42,316 nucleotides of DNA from Scatosoma sp045613545. Lineage in GTDB: Bacteria; Bacillota; Clostridia; Christensenellales; Borkfalkiaceae. Where the stretch lies: the NCBI GenBank assembly GCA_045613545.1, contig JAZLBD010000014.1, forward strand, positions 1 to 42,316. Reading direction: 5' to 3'. The notes beneath the pieces are model-generated. The model was not told the DNA's origin and made no database searches. It saw only the letters and a program-made list of their open reading frames with translations. Made by a program: the position numbers and the translations under genes. This document shows, piece after piece, positions 26,336-34,639 of the stretch (within the stretch, counting starts at the first letter, position 1; every line of letters begins with the position of its first letter).

Positions 26336-27136
26336 CTATTTTTTAAGGATTTTATCCATTTGCTCAATCAAATTTTTAGAGGAATATTCTCGATTGATCA
26401 CTTCCAGCTTCTTCATATGATAATAGCTATACACCCCAACCGGAGAAACGATAATATGATCGCAAAAGATTATATTACAAAACTCGCACAAGATCTGCAA
26501 CCGTTTCGTCGTAAGGTTGTCGGCTTCCGACGGGGCGCAATTTCCCTTCAAATGATTATGTACGACCGCCAAGCCTTTCACGGATGCGCCGTTTAAGATG
26601 GAAACGACTTTCTCTCCTGCAACTTCTACGAAATTCTCCGCTCTGGACGTAAAACGGTGACGTTCTAAGATAAAGCTATCCTTATCGAGCAGATAAAAGT
26701 CAAACACTTCTTCATTTTGTTTGATGTAATAATCGTAGGCATAATCCTTGAACGTTTCAAACACGAACCGTTTCGGGAACCGACTTCTCTCGTTTTCATT
26801 GCGATAACTTTTCGCTAGTTGCGCAAGCAAATGAATAAATCCAGCGGATTCCACTCCAATCCCCTCTACCTTTTGTAAATCCGACATCGACGCGTCGAAA
26901 ACGCCTTTGATGGAATTGAAAGTCGCAAGGAGTCTATGCGCAATTTCATTCGTGTTCTTTCTGGGAATAGAATAAAACAATAGAGCTTCCAAATATTCGT
27001 GTTCTTCGAGCGCGTCCTTTTCAAGTTTGGCAAGGATTCTTTTTCTGTGTCCCTCGTGCGGATTATACGCTTTCTCCTTTACGCTCTTGGCTTCTATGCC
27101 ACCTGTTCCCATCTTCGATCGATCCATTTCGTGCAA
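26336..27136 (-). CDS. RadC-family JAMM-domain protein
   Basis: 266 residues if the TTG at 27136 is used (AAGGA 9 nt upstream); an ATG three codons in (27127) is the alternative but is further from the binding site. A helix-hairpin-helix-like segment (DLQKVEGIGVESAGF, residues 86-100) precedes the JAMM metalloprotease-like domain. The zinc ligands are all present: His193, His195 (VVHNHLKG) and Asp206 (PSEAD). The usual HNHPSGDPTPS reads HNHLKGNCAPS here, so the loop differs from typical RadC. Despite the name, family members are not established DNA-repair enzymes and their role is unclear. It is monocistronic, with a promoter at 27191-27219. Confidence 0.88.
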   Translation of the reverse strand: MHEMDRSKMGTGGIEAKSVKEKAYNPHEGHRKRILAKLEKDALEEHEYLEALLFYSIPRKNTNEIAHRLLATFNSIKGVFDASMSDLQKVEGIGVESAGFIHLLAQLAKSYRNENERSRFPKRFVFETFKDYAYDYYIKQNEEVFDFYLLDKDSFILERHRFTSRAENFVEVAGEKVVSILNGASVKGLAVVHNHLKGNCAPSEADNLTTKRLQILCEFCNIIFCDHIIVSPVGVYSYYHMKKLEVINREYSSKNLIEQMDKILKK

Positions 27137-27190
27137 CCATCTCTTTCCTTAAACTTGCTAGGAAAACAAAGAGATTTTCCTTCACGAATA

Positions 27191-27219
27191 AGTCTACTAT
27201 ACTTTCACAAAAATGTCAA
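27191..27219 (-). promoter_or_regulatory. Sigma-A promoter of the RadC-family gene
   Basis: TTGACA (27219-27214), 17-bp spacer, TAGACT (27196-27191) on the minus strand. Confidence 0.7.
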
Positions 27220-27275
27220 GTAAACGATAAATCTTTTTGCCTTTTGATCTGAGTTTTGACGTTTTTTGTTTTGAA

Positions 27276-27309
27276 AAAAAGAGAGTTTACCGAGGTAAAC
27301 TCTCTTTTT
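27276..27309 (-). terminator. Terminator of the str operon, after tuf
   Basis: 15-bp perfect stem (27295-27309 with 27276-27290), loop CGAG, flanked by an A/T-run; 26 nt after the tuf stop. Confidence 0.9.
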
Positions 27310-27334
27310 ATGTGCATTGACAAGTGTTAGAAGA

Positions 27335-28555
27335 TTATTTAACAATCTTCGTAACAACACCGGAACCAACCGTTCTACCACCTTCACGGATAGCGAAGCG
27401 GAGACCTTCTTCAACTGCAACAGGCTTAATAAGGACGACCTTCATGTTGATGTTGTCGCCAGGCATAACCATTTCAACGCCTTCGGGAAGTTCGATCATA
27501 CCCGTAACGTCCGTCGTACGAAGGAAGAATTGAGGTCTGTAGTGGTTGAAGAATGCCGTGTGACGGCCACCTTCGTCTTTCGTAAGCACGTATACTTGCG
27601 CTTCGAATTCCGTACCCGTCTTAACCGAACCGGGCTTAGCGATAACTTGACCTTTTTCGATGTCCGTTCTGTTGATACCACGAAGAAGCGCACCAACGTT
27701 GTCGCCTGCTTGAGCTTCGTCAAGGAGCTTGTGGAACATTTCAAGACCGGTAATCGTCGTCGTCAAGGGCTTTTCAACCAAACCAACGATTTCTGCGGGT
27801 TCACCAACGTGAGCCACACCGCGTTCGATACGACCGGTAGCAACCGTACCACGACCAGAGATGGTGAATACGTCTTCTACGGGAAGAAGGAAAGGCTTGG
27901 AGTCTTCACGTTGAGGGGTAGGAATGTAGGAATCAACTGCATTCATAAGTTCAACGATGGGTTGTACTTCAGGGGAAGCCATGATTTCATCTGCGGGTAA
28001 ATCAGAGCTTGCTTTTTCAAGTGCCTTAAGAGCGGAACCCTTGATGACGGGGATATCGTCGCCGGGGAAATCGTAGGAGGACAACAAGTCTCTGATATCC
28101 ATTTCTACGAGTTCAAGAAGTTCTTCGTCGTCAACGAGGTCGGTCTTGTTCATGAATACAACGATGTAAGGAACGCCGACTTGACGAGCAAGAAGGATGT
28201 GTTCTCTAGTTTGGGGCATAGGACCGTCGGTCGCAGCGCAAACAAGGATAGCGCCGTCCATTTGAGCAGCACCGGTGATCATGTTTTTAACGTAGTCAGC
28301 GTGTCCGGGGCAGTCAACGTGCGCATAGTGACGGGCATCCGTTTGATATTCAACGTGCGCGGTATTGATTGTGATACCACGAGCTCTTTCTTCGGGAGCT
28401 TTATCGATTTGGTCGTATCTCATCTTTTCTGCGCCACCACGAGCTGCCATAACCATCGTGATAGCTGCGGTCAAAGTCGTCTTACCGTGGTCAACGTGGC
28501 CGATCGTACCAATGTTAACGTGGGGTTTGCTTCTGTCAAATTTAGCTTTTGCCAT
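27335..28555 (-). CDS. tuf: Translation elongation factor Tu
   Basis: It delivers aminoacyl-tRNA to the ribosome as the GTP complex. 406 residues, complete. G1 GHVDHGKT at 19-26, G3 DCPGH, G4 NKTD, and the effector region RGITINTAHVEY are all intact; domains II and III follow and end in VVTKIVK. CGGAGGA lies 9 nt before the ATG. It is last in the str operon but separated from fusA by 240 bp that hold a stem-loop and a further promoter, allowing extra transcription of this highly expressed gene. Confidence 0.99.
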   Translation of the reverse strand: MAKAKFDRSKPHVNIGTIGHVDHGKTTLTAAITMVMAARGGAEKMRYDQIDKAPEERARGITINTAHVEYQTDARHYAHVDCPGHADYVKNMITGAAQMDGAILVCAATDGPMPQTREHILLARQVGVPYIVVFMNKTDLVDDEELLELVEMDIRDLLSSYDFPGDDIPVIKGSALKALEKASSDLPADEIMASPEVQPIVELMNAVDSYIPTPQREDSKPFLLPVEDVFTISGRGTVATGRIERGVAHVGEPAEIVGLVEKPLTTTITGLEMFHKLLDEAQAGDNVGALLRGINRTDIEKGQVIAKPGSVKTGTEFEAQVYVLTKDEGGRHTAFFNHYRPQFFLRTTDVTGMIELPEGVEMVMPGDNINMKVVLIKPVAVEEGLRFAIREGGRTVGSGVVTKIVK

Positions 28556-28679
28556 AATAAAATCCTCCGATTTTCTTTTTTCTTTTTATTTTTTGATTTT
28601 TTATTTTTTGCGCACGAAGCGCGAATTTCTTTTTTTTGCCTCTTAGCTATACGATTATAGCCATTTTTAACTTGTTTTT

Positions 28680-28708
28680 ATTATACCTTAAATTAAAAAA
28701 TTTATCAA
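28680..28708 (-). promoter_or_regulatory. Internal sigma-A promoter before tuf
   Basis: TTGATA (28708-28703), 17-bp spacer, TATAAT (28685-28680) on the minus strand; the leader to tuf is about 115 nt. Confidence 0.7.
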
Positions 28709-28750
28709 ACCTTTTGAGGCAGTTTTTTGAAAAATTTTTAATTTTTATCC

Positions 28751-28782
28751 CCTATTCCTCGCTTTTTAGGGCAAGGAATAGG
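28751..28782 (-). other. 12-bp stem-loop between fusA and tuf
   Basis: Arms 28771-28782 and 28751-28762 pair over 12 positions (one G-U) around an 8-nt loop, 13 nt after the fusA stop. No U-run follows, so a message-stability or partial-termination role is more likely than full termination. Confidence 0.5.
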
Positions 28783-28795
28783 AAATTAGGCTAAA

Positions 28796-30877
28796 TTAGT
28801 CCTTCTTACCGCGCTTTTCGATGATATCTTTGGAGATATTCGAAGGCACTTCGCTGTAATGATCGAACTGCATCGTGAATTGGCCACGACCTTGCGTTCT
28901 CGAACGAAGTTCCGTTGCATAACCGAACATTTCGGAAAGAGGAACTTCTGCGTCGATGATCTTCGCGCCGTTTCTATCGTCCGTGCCAAGGATCGTACCT
29001 CTACGTCCGCTCACGTTCCCCATAAGGTCGCCGAAGTAATCTTCGGGGGTGATGATTTGCACCTTCATAATCGGTTCCAAAAGAACGGGTTTCGCTTTTG
29101 CTACGCCGTCCTTAAAGCCCATCGAGCCTGCAATCTTGAACGCCATTTCGGACGAGTCGACTTCGTGGTAAGATCCGTCGTAAACGACCACTTTGAAGTC
29201 CACCATTTCGTATCCTGCAAGGAAACCGTTCTTCGCTGCTTCTTGAATACCCTTGTCGATTGCGGGAATATATTCTTTGGGAATAGATCCGCCAACCGTA
29301 GCGTCTTCGAATGCGTAGCCTTCGCCCGGTTCCAAAGGAATAAGGTGCAACTTACAGTGTCCGTATTGACCTTTACCACCCGATTGACGCTTATACATAC
29401 CTTCCGCGTCCACTTGGTTGCGGATCGTTTCTCTATAAGCAACTTGGGGAGCGCCTACGTTTGCTTCTACGTGGAATTCTCTCAAAAGTCTGTCAACGAT
29501 AATGTCGAGGTGCAATTCGCCCATACCTGCAATGATCGTTTGACCGGTTTCTTGATCGGTGTACGTCTTGAAGGTGGGGTCTTCTTCTGCAAGTTTAATA
29601 AGAGCAAGGGTCATTTTTTCTTGACCTGCTTTCGTCTTGGGTTCCAAGGAAAGTTGGATAACGGGTTCAGGGAACACCATTTGTTCCAAAATAATGGGGT
29701 GCTTTTCATCGCAAAGCGTGTCGCCCGTCGTCGTATATTTCAAACCGACGATCGCGCAAATATCCCCCGAATAAATTTCGGAAATATCCTTTCTTTCGTT
29801 CGAGTGCATTTGCACCAAACGACCGACTCTTTCCTTCTTTTCTTTCGTGGAGTTGTACGCGTAAGAACCGGACGTCAAAATGCCGGAATAAGAACGGAAA
29901 TAAGCGAGCGAGCCAACGAACGGGTCGGTTGCAATTTTGAATGCAAGACCGGAGAAATATTCGTCGTCTGCCGTTCTTCTTACTTCTTCTTCGCCCGTAT
30001 CGGGGTTCGTACCCGTGACGTTGGCAACGTCAAGGGGGCTGGGAAGGAAGTTGATCACGGCGTCGAGCAAGAATTGTACGCCTTTGTTCTTATAGGAAGA
30101 TCCGCAAAGCATAGGGATCGCTTCCATATTCAAACAACGGCTGCGAAGACCTTGAATGATATCTTCTTCGGAAAGGTCTCCCTCTTCAAAGAATTTTTCC
30201 ATAAGTTCGTCGCTAGCAGACGCTGCTTCTTCCACGAGTTTTGCTCTATATTCTTCCGCGAGATCCTTCATATCTTCGGGAATGGGTTCCTTGCGGAAAT
30301 CTTTCCCGAGGTCGTCGTAATAAACCTCTGCTTCCATACGGATAAGGTCGATGATACCACGGAAAGTATCTTCTTTACCGATAGGAAGTTCGATGGGAAC
30401 GGGATTAGCGCCGAGTCTTTCACGGATCATCGTTTCCACGCGGTAGAAATCCGCGCCGTTGATGTCCATTTTGTTGACGTAGGCAATACGGGGAACTTTA
30501 TAATTATCCGCTTGACGCCAAACCGTTTCCGATTGGGGTTCAACACCGCCTTTTGCGCAGAACGTCGCAACAGCGCCGTCGAGTACGCGAAGGGAACGCT
30601 CAACTTCTACGGTGAAGTCAACGTGACCCGGGGTGTCGATAATGTTGAAACGATGTCCTTTCCAAATACAGGTCGTTGCAGCGGACGTAATGGTAATACC
30701 ACGTTCTTGTTCTTGCGCCATCCAGTCCATGGTAGCGGTCCCTTCGTGGGTTTCACCGATCTTGTGCGTCTTACCCGTATAGAACAAAATTCTTTCGGAA
30801 GTCGTCGTTTTTCCGGCATCGATGTGCGCCATGATACCGAAGTTTCTGGTATGATACAAATCGTATTCTCTGGGCAT
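28796..30877 (-). CDS. fusA: Translation elongation factor G
   Basis: The GTPase that drives tRNA and mRNA translocation on the ribosome. 693 residues, the usual length. G1 AHIDAGKT at 17-24, G3 DTPGHVDF, G4 NKMD, effector segment QERGITI, and the conserved domain IV stretch GGKGQYGHC are all present. AGGAG lies 6 nt before the ATG, in a 12-bp gap after rpsG, showing tight coupling within the str operon. Confidence 0.99.
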   Translation of the reverse strand: MPREYDLYHTRNFGIMAHIDAGKTTTSERILFYTGKTHKIGETHEGTATMDWMAQEQERGITITSAATTCIWKGHRFNIIDTPGHVDFTVEVERSLRVLDGAVATFCAKGGVEPQSETVWRQADNYKVPRIAYVNKMDINGADFYRVETMIRERLGANPVPIELPIGKEDTFRGIIDLIRMEAEVYYDDLGKDFRKEPIPEDMKDLAEEYRAKLVEEAASASDELMEKFFEEGDLSEEDIIQGLRSRCLNMEAIPMLCGSSYKNKGVQFLLDAVINFLPSPLDVANVTGTNPDTGEEEVRRTADDEYFSGLAFKIATDPFVGSLAYFRSYSGILTSGSYAYNSTKEKKERVGRLVQMHSNERKDISEIYSGDICAIVGLKYTTTGDTLCDEKHPIILEQMVFPEPVIQLSLEPKTKAGQEKMTLALIKLAEEDPTFKTYTDQETGQTIIAGMGELHLDIIVDRLLREFHVEANVGAPQVAYRETIRNQVDAEGMYKRQSGGKGQYGHCKLHLIPLEPGEGYAFEDATVGGSIPKEYIPAIDKGIQEAAKNGFLAGYEMVDFKVVVYDGSYHEVDSSEMAFKIAGSMGFKDGVAKAKPVLLEPIMKVQIITPEDYFGDLMGNVSGRRGTILGTDDRNGAKIIDAEVPLSEMFGYATELRSRTQGRGQFTMQFDHYSEVPSNISKDIIEKRGKKD

Positions 30878-30889
30878 AATTCACTCCTA

Positions 30890-31360
30890 TCAGAATCTGA
30901 AATGCGCGAACGCTTTGTTCGCTTCTGCCATTCTGTGCGTATCTTCTTTCTTCTTTACGGAGCCACCGGCGTTGTTATACGCGTCCATAAGTTCCCCCGC
31001 AAGTTTTTTAGACATTTCTCTTTCGCTTCTCTTACGAGTGTTGATAACAATCCAACGGATTGCAAGCGTTTGACGTCTTTCCGGTCTGATTTCGATGGGA
31101 ACTTGCAAGTTAGCACCACCTACACGGCGCGCTTTAACTTCCACGACGGGCATAACGTTTTCCATTGCTTGCTTGAAGATGTCGAGGGGATCAGCGTTGA
31201 GTTTTTCCCCCATGATTTTGAACGCTTCGTAAACGATCGTTTGCGCCGTGCCTTTCTTGCCGTCGAGCATAATTTGGTTGATGAGTTTAGACACAACCGT
31301 GCTCTTATACATAGGATCGGGCAATACGTCTCTCTTAGGTACATTACCTCTTCTAGGCAT
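30890..31360 (-). CDS. rpsG: 30S ribosomal protein S7
   Basis: It binds the 3' domain of 16S rRNA and nucleates head assembly of the small subunit. 156 residues from ATG 31360 (MPRRGNVPKRDVLPDPMY), the standard length. AAAGGAGG lies 8 nt upstream; longer in-frame starts have no support. In enterobacteria S7 represses its own operon by binding the rpsL-rpsG gap, and the unusually long structured gap here (239 bp) could serve the same purpose. Confidence 0.99.
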   Translation of the reverse strand: MPRRGNVPKRDVLPDPMYKSTVVSKLINQIMLDGKKGTAQTIVYEAFKIMGEKLNADPLDIFKQAMENVMPVVEVKARRVGGANLQVPIEIRPERRQTLAIRWIVINTRKRSEREMSKKLAGELMDAYNNAGGSVKKKEDTHRMAEANKAFAHFRF

Positions 31361-31387
31361 AATTTTATCCTCCTTTAAATGTTTTGT

Positions 31388-31489
31388 AAGGGTTTTACCC
31401 TTCACAGTACAGCTATCGCACTCTCTTTGGGTCGAATGCTTTTGTGTTTTTTCGACCTTACAAGGGCGAATCTTCTGCGGTTTCCCGCA
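31388..31489 (-). promoter_or_regulatory. Structured rpsL-rpsG intercistronic region, candidate S7 operator
   Basis: Three stem-loops precede rpsG in the transcript: TGCGG/CCGCA with a GAAA loop (31489-31476), GGTCGAA/TTCGACC with a 14-nt loop (31457-31430), and AAGGGT/ACCCTT (31402-31388), which ends about 12 nt before the rpsG ribosome binding site. The S7 link is by analogy with E. coli. Confidence 0.4.
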
Positions 31490-31599
31490 TACTGCCTACT
31501 TTATCGGGGCTATAAGCTATATTCCGAATACAAGTAGGATTTTGCTTGCGCTTCTATATTTTTCGTCCTTGAAACGCGTAGGAACGTTCTCGCCAAAAA

Positions 31600-31974
31600 T
31601 TACTTCTTGGGACGTTTTGCACCGTACTTGGAACGAGATTGGTTGCGCTTTGCAACACCAGCCGTATCGAGGGCTCCACGAACGATGTGATAACGCACAC
31701 CGGGTAAGTCCTTAACACGACCGCCTCTAATCAACACGGAGCTGTGCTCTTGAAGGTTGTGACCTTCACCGGGAATGTAAACCGTACCCTCTTCCTTATT
31801 GGTAAGACGCACACGTGCAATCTTTCTCAATGCGGAGTTCGGCTTCTTGGGAGAAGTCGTGGTTACGGACAAACATACGCCACGCTTTTGAGGGCAGTTG
31901 TCGAGAATAGGGCTCTTGGATTTGTAAACGAGCTTTTCTCTACCCTTCTTGATGAGTTGGTTAATAGTAGGCAT
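31600..31974 (-). CDS. rpsL: 30S ribosomal protein S12
   Basis: It is part of the decoding centre of the small subunit. 124 residues from ATG 31974 (MPTINQLIKKGREK), 8 nt after AGGAGG. The conserved TTTSPKKPNSALRKIARVRL and PGVRYHIVRG segments are intact. Positions where streptomycin-resistance changes occur keep the sensitive-type lysine in TSPKKPNS. It is first in the str operon, with a 213-nt leader. Confidence 0.99.
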   Translation of the reverse strand: MPTINQLIKKGREKLVYKSKSPILDNCPQKRGVCLSVTTTSPKKPNSALRKIARVRLTNKEEGTVYIPGEGHNLQEHSSVLIRGGRVKDLPGVRYHIVRGALDTAGVAKRNQSRSKYGAKRPKK

Positions 31975-32193
31975 ATCCTTGACCTCCTTGTAAAAATTTG
32001 GAATATATCTTTCAATTGCCCTTACGCAATCCAAAGAAATCGAATTTCAGCGCTGTCGCCCTTACATTATATATTATAGGCGTAAAATTCGGTTTTTTTC
32101 CGGCTTGTCCGATGGAGATTTACTCCCCGTTTTTAACCGCAAAAAACCACGCAAAGGGCACACTACTCCCTTTCCGCATTTACAGCAATTCAA

Positions 32194-32222
32194 ATTTTAA
32201 CATTATTTTTCCCTTTTGTCAA
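32194..32222 (-). promoter_or_regulatory. Sigma-A promoter of the str operon
   Basis: TTGACA (32222-32217), 17-bp spacer, TAAAAT (32199-32194) on the minus strand. The leader (about 32187 to 31975) contains no reading frame I can support. A second TATAAT-like stretch at 32066-32080 lacks a good -35 box. Confidence 0.8.
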
Positions 32223-32352
32223 CTGTTTGAGCCCGCTTTTTTCCTGCTTTTTAGCCTTTTTTTATAAAAAAGGAAATTTCTCTGCCTTTTAACCCCAACC
32301 GCTAAAATCGTTCTCTTTTTGTGTTTTATCCTTCAAACGGGGATGAAAAAAG

Positions 32353-32381
32353 TTGACAAACTGAAAAAAAAAGGGTATTAT
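32353..32381 (+). promoter_or_regulatory. Sigma-A promoter of pgk
   Basis: TTGACA (32353-32358), 17-bp spacer, TATTAT (32376-32381), about 45 nt before the pgk ATG. Confidence 0.85.
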
Positions 32382-32431
32382 ATAGATTGGTAAAGAAAAT
32401 AAATATATTGAAAAGGAGATTTCTTTTTACT

Positions 32432-33748
32432 ATGAACAAAAAAACTGTCAAAGACGTAGAAGTAAAAGGCAAAAAAGTCCTCGTTCGTTGCGACTTTAAC
32501 GTGCCTATGAAAGATGGCGTGATTACCGACGAAAACCGTATCATCGGCGCTCTCCCCACCATTCAATACCTTATGGAACAAGGCGCGAAAGTCGTCCTTT
32601 GCTCGCATATGGGCAAACCCCATAACGTGTTCGACGAAAAAGTAGAACTTAGCAAAAAGGAAAAGGGCAAGGTTGCAGCTCTCCCCGAAGAAGAACAAGC
32701 GCAAGCAACTGCCGATTTCCTTGAAAAAGCAAAGAAAGACGTGAAAAAACTTTCCCTCGCTCCCGTTGCTAACCGCCTCAACGAACTTTTGGGCGGTAAA
32801 GTGACGTTCGCTTCCGACGTCATCGGCGACGACGCAAAGGCAAAGGTTGCCGCTTGTAAAGAAGGCGAATGCGTACTTTTGGAAAACCTTCGTTTCCACA
32901 AGGGCGAAGAAAAGAAATTCCCCGAATTTATGAACGCGCTTGCTTCCTATTGCGAAGTGTACGTAAACGACGCGTTCGGTACGGCGCACCGCTCCCACTC
33001 GTCCACGGCTGGTATCGTGGAAGCAGGTCTCGTGCAAACGGCGGCTTGCGGTTTCCTTATCGAAAAGGAACTCTCCGTTATGGCTGACACCTTGGAAAAC
33101 CCCGAAAGACCTTTCGTTGCTATCCTCGGCGGGGCTAAAGTTGCAGACAAACTCAACGTTATTTCCAACTTGCTTGAAAAATGCGACACCCTCGTCATCG
33201 GTGGCGGTATGGCTTACACCTTCATCAAGGCGCAAGGCGGTGAAATCGGTACTTCTCTCGTAGACGAAGAAAAAATCGCGTACTGCAAGGAAATGCTTGA
33301 AAAGGCAGCTTCCCTCGGCAAGAAGATCGTTCTTCCCGTGGACACTGTTGCAGCTTACGCGTTCCCCGACCCCATCGACGCTCCCATCGAAACGACCGTC
33401 GTTCCCTCCAAGGCTATCCCTGCCGATATGATGGGTCTTGATATCGGTCCCGCGACGAGAGAGCTCTTCGCAAAAGTCGTTTCCGAAGCGAAATCAGTGA
33501 TTTGGAACGGACCTATGGGCGTGTTCGAAAATCCCATCCTTGCAGAAGGTACGAAAGCGGTAGCTGAAGCGCTCGCAAACGTTTACGGCAAAGCGACGAC
33601 GATCATCGGCGGTGGCGACTCCGCGGCAGCTGTGCAAGTGCTTGGGTATGCAAGCAAAATGACGCACATCTCGACGGGTGGTGGCGCTTCCCTCGAACTT
33701 TTCGAAGGTAAGGTACTTCCCGGTATTGCTTGCTTGAACGATAAATAA
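32432..33748 (+). CDS. pgk: Phosphoglycerate kinase
   Basis: It transfers phosphate from 1,3-bisphosphoglycerate to ADP in glycolysis. 438 residues from ATG 32432, about 40 longer than most bacterial Pgk. RCDFNVPMKDG opens the N-terminal domain; LLENLRFHKGEEKK, YVNDAFGTAHRSHSS, FVAILGGAKVADK and the C-terminal GGGDSAAAV and STGGGASLE nucleotide site are intact. The extra length is a Lys/Glu-rich insertion at about residues 64-106, between SHMGKP and LSLAPVA. AAAGGAG lies 13 nt upstream, a long spacing. An in-frame TTG at 32387 is at the transcription start and can be excluded. It ends in its own terminator. Confidence 0.97.
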   Translation: MNKKTVKDVEVKGKKVLVRCDFNVPMKDGVITDENRIIGALPTIQYLMEQGAKVVLCSHMGKPHNVFDEKVELSKKEKGKVAALPEEEQAQATADFLEKAKKDVKKLSLAPVANRLNELLGGKVTFASDVIGDDAKAKVAACKEGECVLLENLRFHKGEEKKFPEFMNALASYCEVYVNDAFGTAHRSHSSTAGIVEAGLVQTAACGFLIEKELSVMADTLENPERPFVAILGGAKVADKLNVISNLLEKCDTLVIGGGMAYTFIKAQGGEIGTSLVDEEKIAYCKEMLEKAASLGKKIVLPVDTVAAYAFPDPIDAPIETTVVPSKAIPADMMGLDIGPATRELFAKVVSEAKSVIWNGPMGVFENPILAEGTKAVAEALANVYGKATTIIGGGDSAAAVQVLGYASKMTHISTGGGASLELFEGKVLPGIACLNDK

Positions 33749-33761
33749 TCGACGATAGGAT

Positions 33762-33792
33762 AAAAGGACAATCCGCTTGGATTGTCCTTTTT
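33762..33792 (+). terminator. Terminator after pgk (left copy of a duplicated 31-bp hairpin)
   Basis: 13-bp stem (33762-33774 with 33779-33791), loop GCTT, then T-rich. The 31-bp sequence is identical to 34502-34532. Confidence 0.92.
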
Positions 33793-33814
33793 ATTTTATC
33801 TAAAACTCAACGCC

Positions 33815-34033
33815 TCAAAGAGAAAAGCCAAACAATTCGTTAGGAGTAATATCAAAACGCTTGCAAAGATAGACTATCTTCTCATAATCAAGTTGTATGT
33901 TCCCCGTTTCATATTCACTGTAATCCGATTGATATTTATTTAATTCCTTGGCGACCTGCGCTTGCGTCAATCCTTTAGCCTTTCGCGCCAACTTTAAGTT
34001 TTCTCCCACCATTCTTGCAACGTTATTTTCCAT
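33815..34033 (-). CDS. Cro/C1-type helix-turn-helix regulator
   Basis: A 72-residue protein that is essentially one HTH_3 domain: helices 2-3 in LTQAQVAKELNKYQSDYSEYE, then IQLDYEKIVYLCKRFDITPNELFG, the usual end of Cro/C1/XRE repressors. GGGGGAA precedes the ATG. It is divergent from a small membrane protein gene, with a 132-bp shared region holding two copies of a TAGGA-type dyad. One dyad lies in the spacer of the divergent promoter and the other just upstream of this gene's own -10, so autoregulation and repression of the neighbour are likely. The pair sits between pgk and tpiA and is bounded by identical terminators. Confidence 0.9.
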   Translation of the reverse strand: MENNVARMVGENLKLARKAKGLTQAQVAKELNKYQSDYSEYETGNIQLDYEKIVYLCKRFDITPNELFGFSL

Positions 34034-34067
34034 TTCTTATTCCCCCTTGACTATTATGATAAAATTA

Positions 34068-34080
34068 TAGGAAAATATCC
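34068..34080. promoter_or_regulatory. Putative operator at the HTH gene promoter
   Basis: TAGGAAAATATCC keeps GGA and TCC at the spacing of the perfect dyad at 34099-34113, 31 bp away (about three turns). On the minus strand it abuts TATAAT (34069-34064), the likely -10 of the HTH gene. Confidence 0.6.
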
Positions 34081-34090
34081 GATAAAATAC

Positions 34091-34119
34091 TTGACTTATA
34101 GGAAAAAATCCTATATAAT
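34091..34119 (+). promoter_or_regulatory. Promoter of the small membrane protein gene with embedded operator
   Basis: TTGACT (34091-34096), 17-bp spacer, TATAAT (34114-34119). The perfect dyad TAGGAAAAAATCCTA (34099-34113) fills the spacer, so a bound repressor would block RNA polymerase. Confidence 0.85.
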
Positions 34120-34165
34120 CATTACAACAATGTTTATCGTTGTATAAAACAAAGGAGGTATATTT

Positions 34166-34438
34166 ATGGGTAAAGGTCAAGCAGTTGCAGGATTTGTGTT
34201 AGGTATTATAGGTGTGACGCTTAGCATTATAAGTGGATATTGCGCTTTCATCGCATTACCTGCCTCGATCGTAGGGTTGGTGTTGTCGGTTATCGGTGGC
34301 AAAAAGCTGAAAAGCAACGGTCAAGGCAGCGGTATAGCCACGGCAGGTTTAGTGCTCGGTATCATCGCCGTAGTATTTTCCGCAATCGTTTTCTTCTCCG
34401 TCCTCAGCGCTTTAATGCTTTTGGCTTCTTTTTCTTAA
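34166..34438 (+). CDS. Small DUF4190-like two-helix membrane protein
   Basis: A 90-residue protein. It has two hydrophobic hairpin-like segments, each starting with a Gly-rich motif (AVAGFVLGIIGVTLSI and GIATAGLVLGIIAVVFSA), separated by a basic loop GGKKLKSNGQG. This internal repeat is typical of DUF4190-type proteins, whose function is unknown. AAAGGAGG lies 8 nt before the ATG. Its promoter is controlled by a dyad in the spacer, presumably bound by the divergent HTH protein. A terminator 63 nt after the stop closes the unit. A stress- or envelope-related role is possible but not shown. Confidence 0.82.
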   Translation: MGKGQAVAGFVLGIIGVTLSIISGYCAFIALPASIVGLVLSVIGGKKLKSNGQGSGIATAGLVLGIIAVVFSAIVFFSVLSALMLLASFS

Positions 34439-34501
34439 TCGTAAGACAGCCAAGACAAACGATTTGTTTACTAAATAGAGTAAATCAAGACGTTTTTTCA
34501 A

Positions 34502-34532
34502 AAAAGGACAATCCGCTTGGATTGTCCTTTTT
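34502..34532 (+). terminator. Terminator after the membrane protein gene (right copy of duplicated hairpin)
   Basis: Stem 34502-34514 with 34519-34531, loop GCTT, T-run. The 31 bp are identical to 33762-33792, 740 bp upstream. Confidence 0.92.
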
Positions 34533-34567
34533 GTTTTACAAAAACGATAAAAACGGCCTGTTTTTCG

Positions 34568-34596
34568 TTGCTATTTTTTCCCAAAAGTGCTATAAT
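34568..34596 (+). promoter_or_regulatory. Sigma-A promoter of tpiA-gpmI
   Basis: TTGCTA (34568-34573), 17-bp spacer, TATAAT (34591-34596), 44 bp before tpiA. Needed because the upstream terminator separates tpiA from pgk. Confidence 0.75.
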
Positions 34597-34639
34597 GACC
34601 TACGGATAAAAAAATAACGACTCCAAAGGAGAAATAAAA

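Noticed and set aside
28859..31378. 839-codon plus-strand open frame opposite fusA and rpsG
   Set aside because: It is antisense to two certain genes, with no ribosome binding site or recognisable domain. Its length follows from the biased codon use of highly expressed genes.
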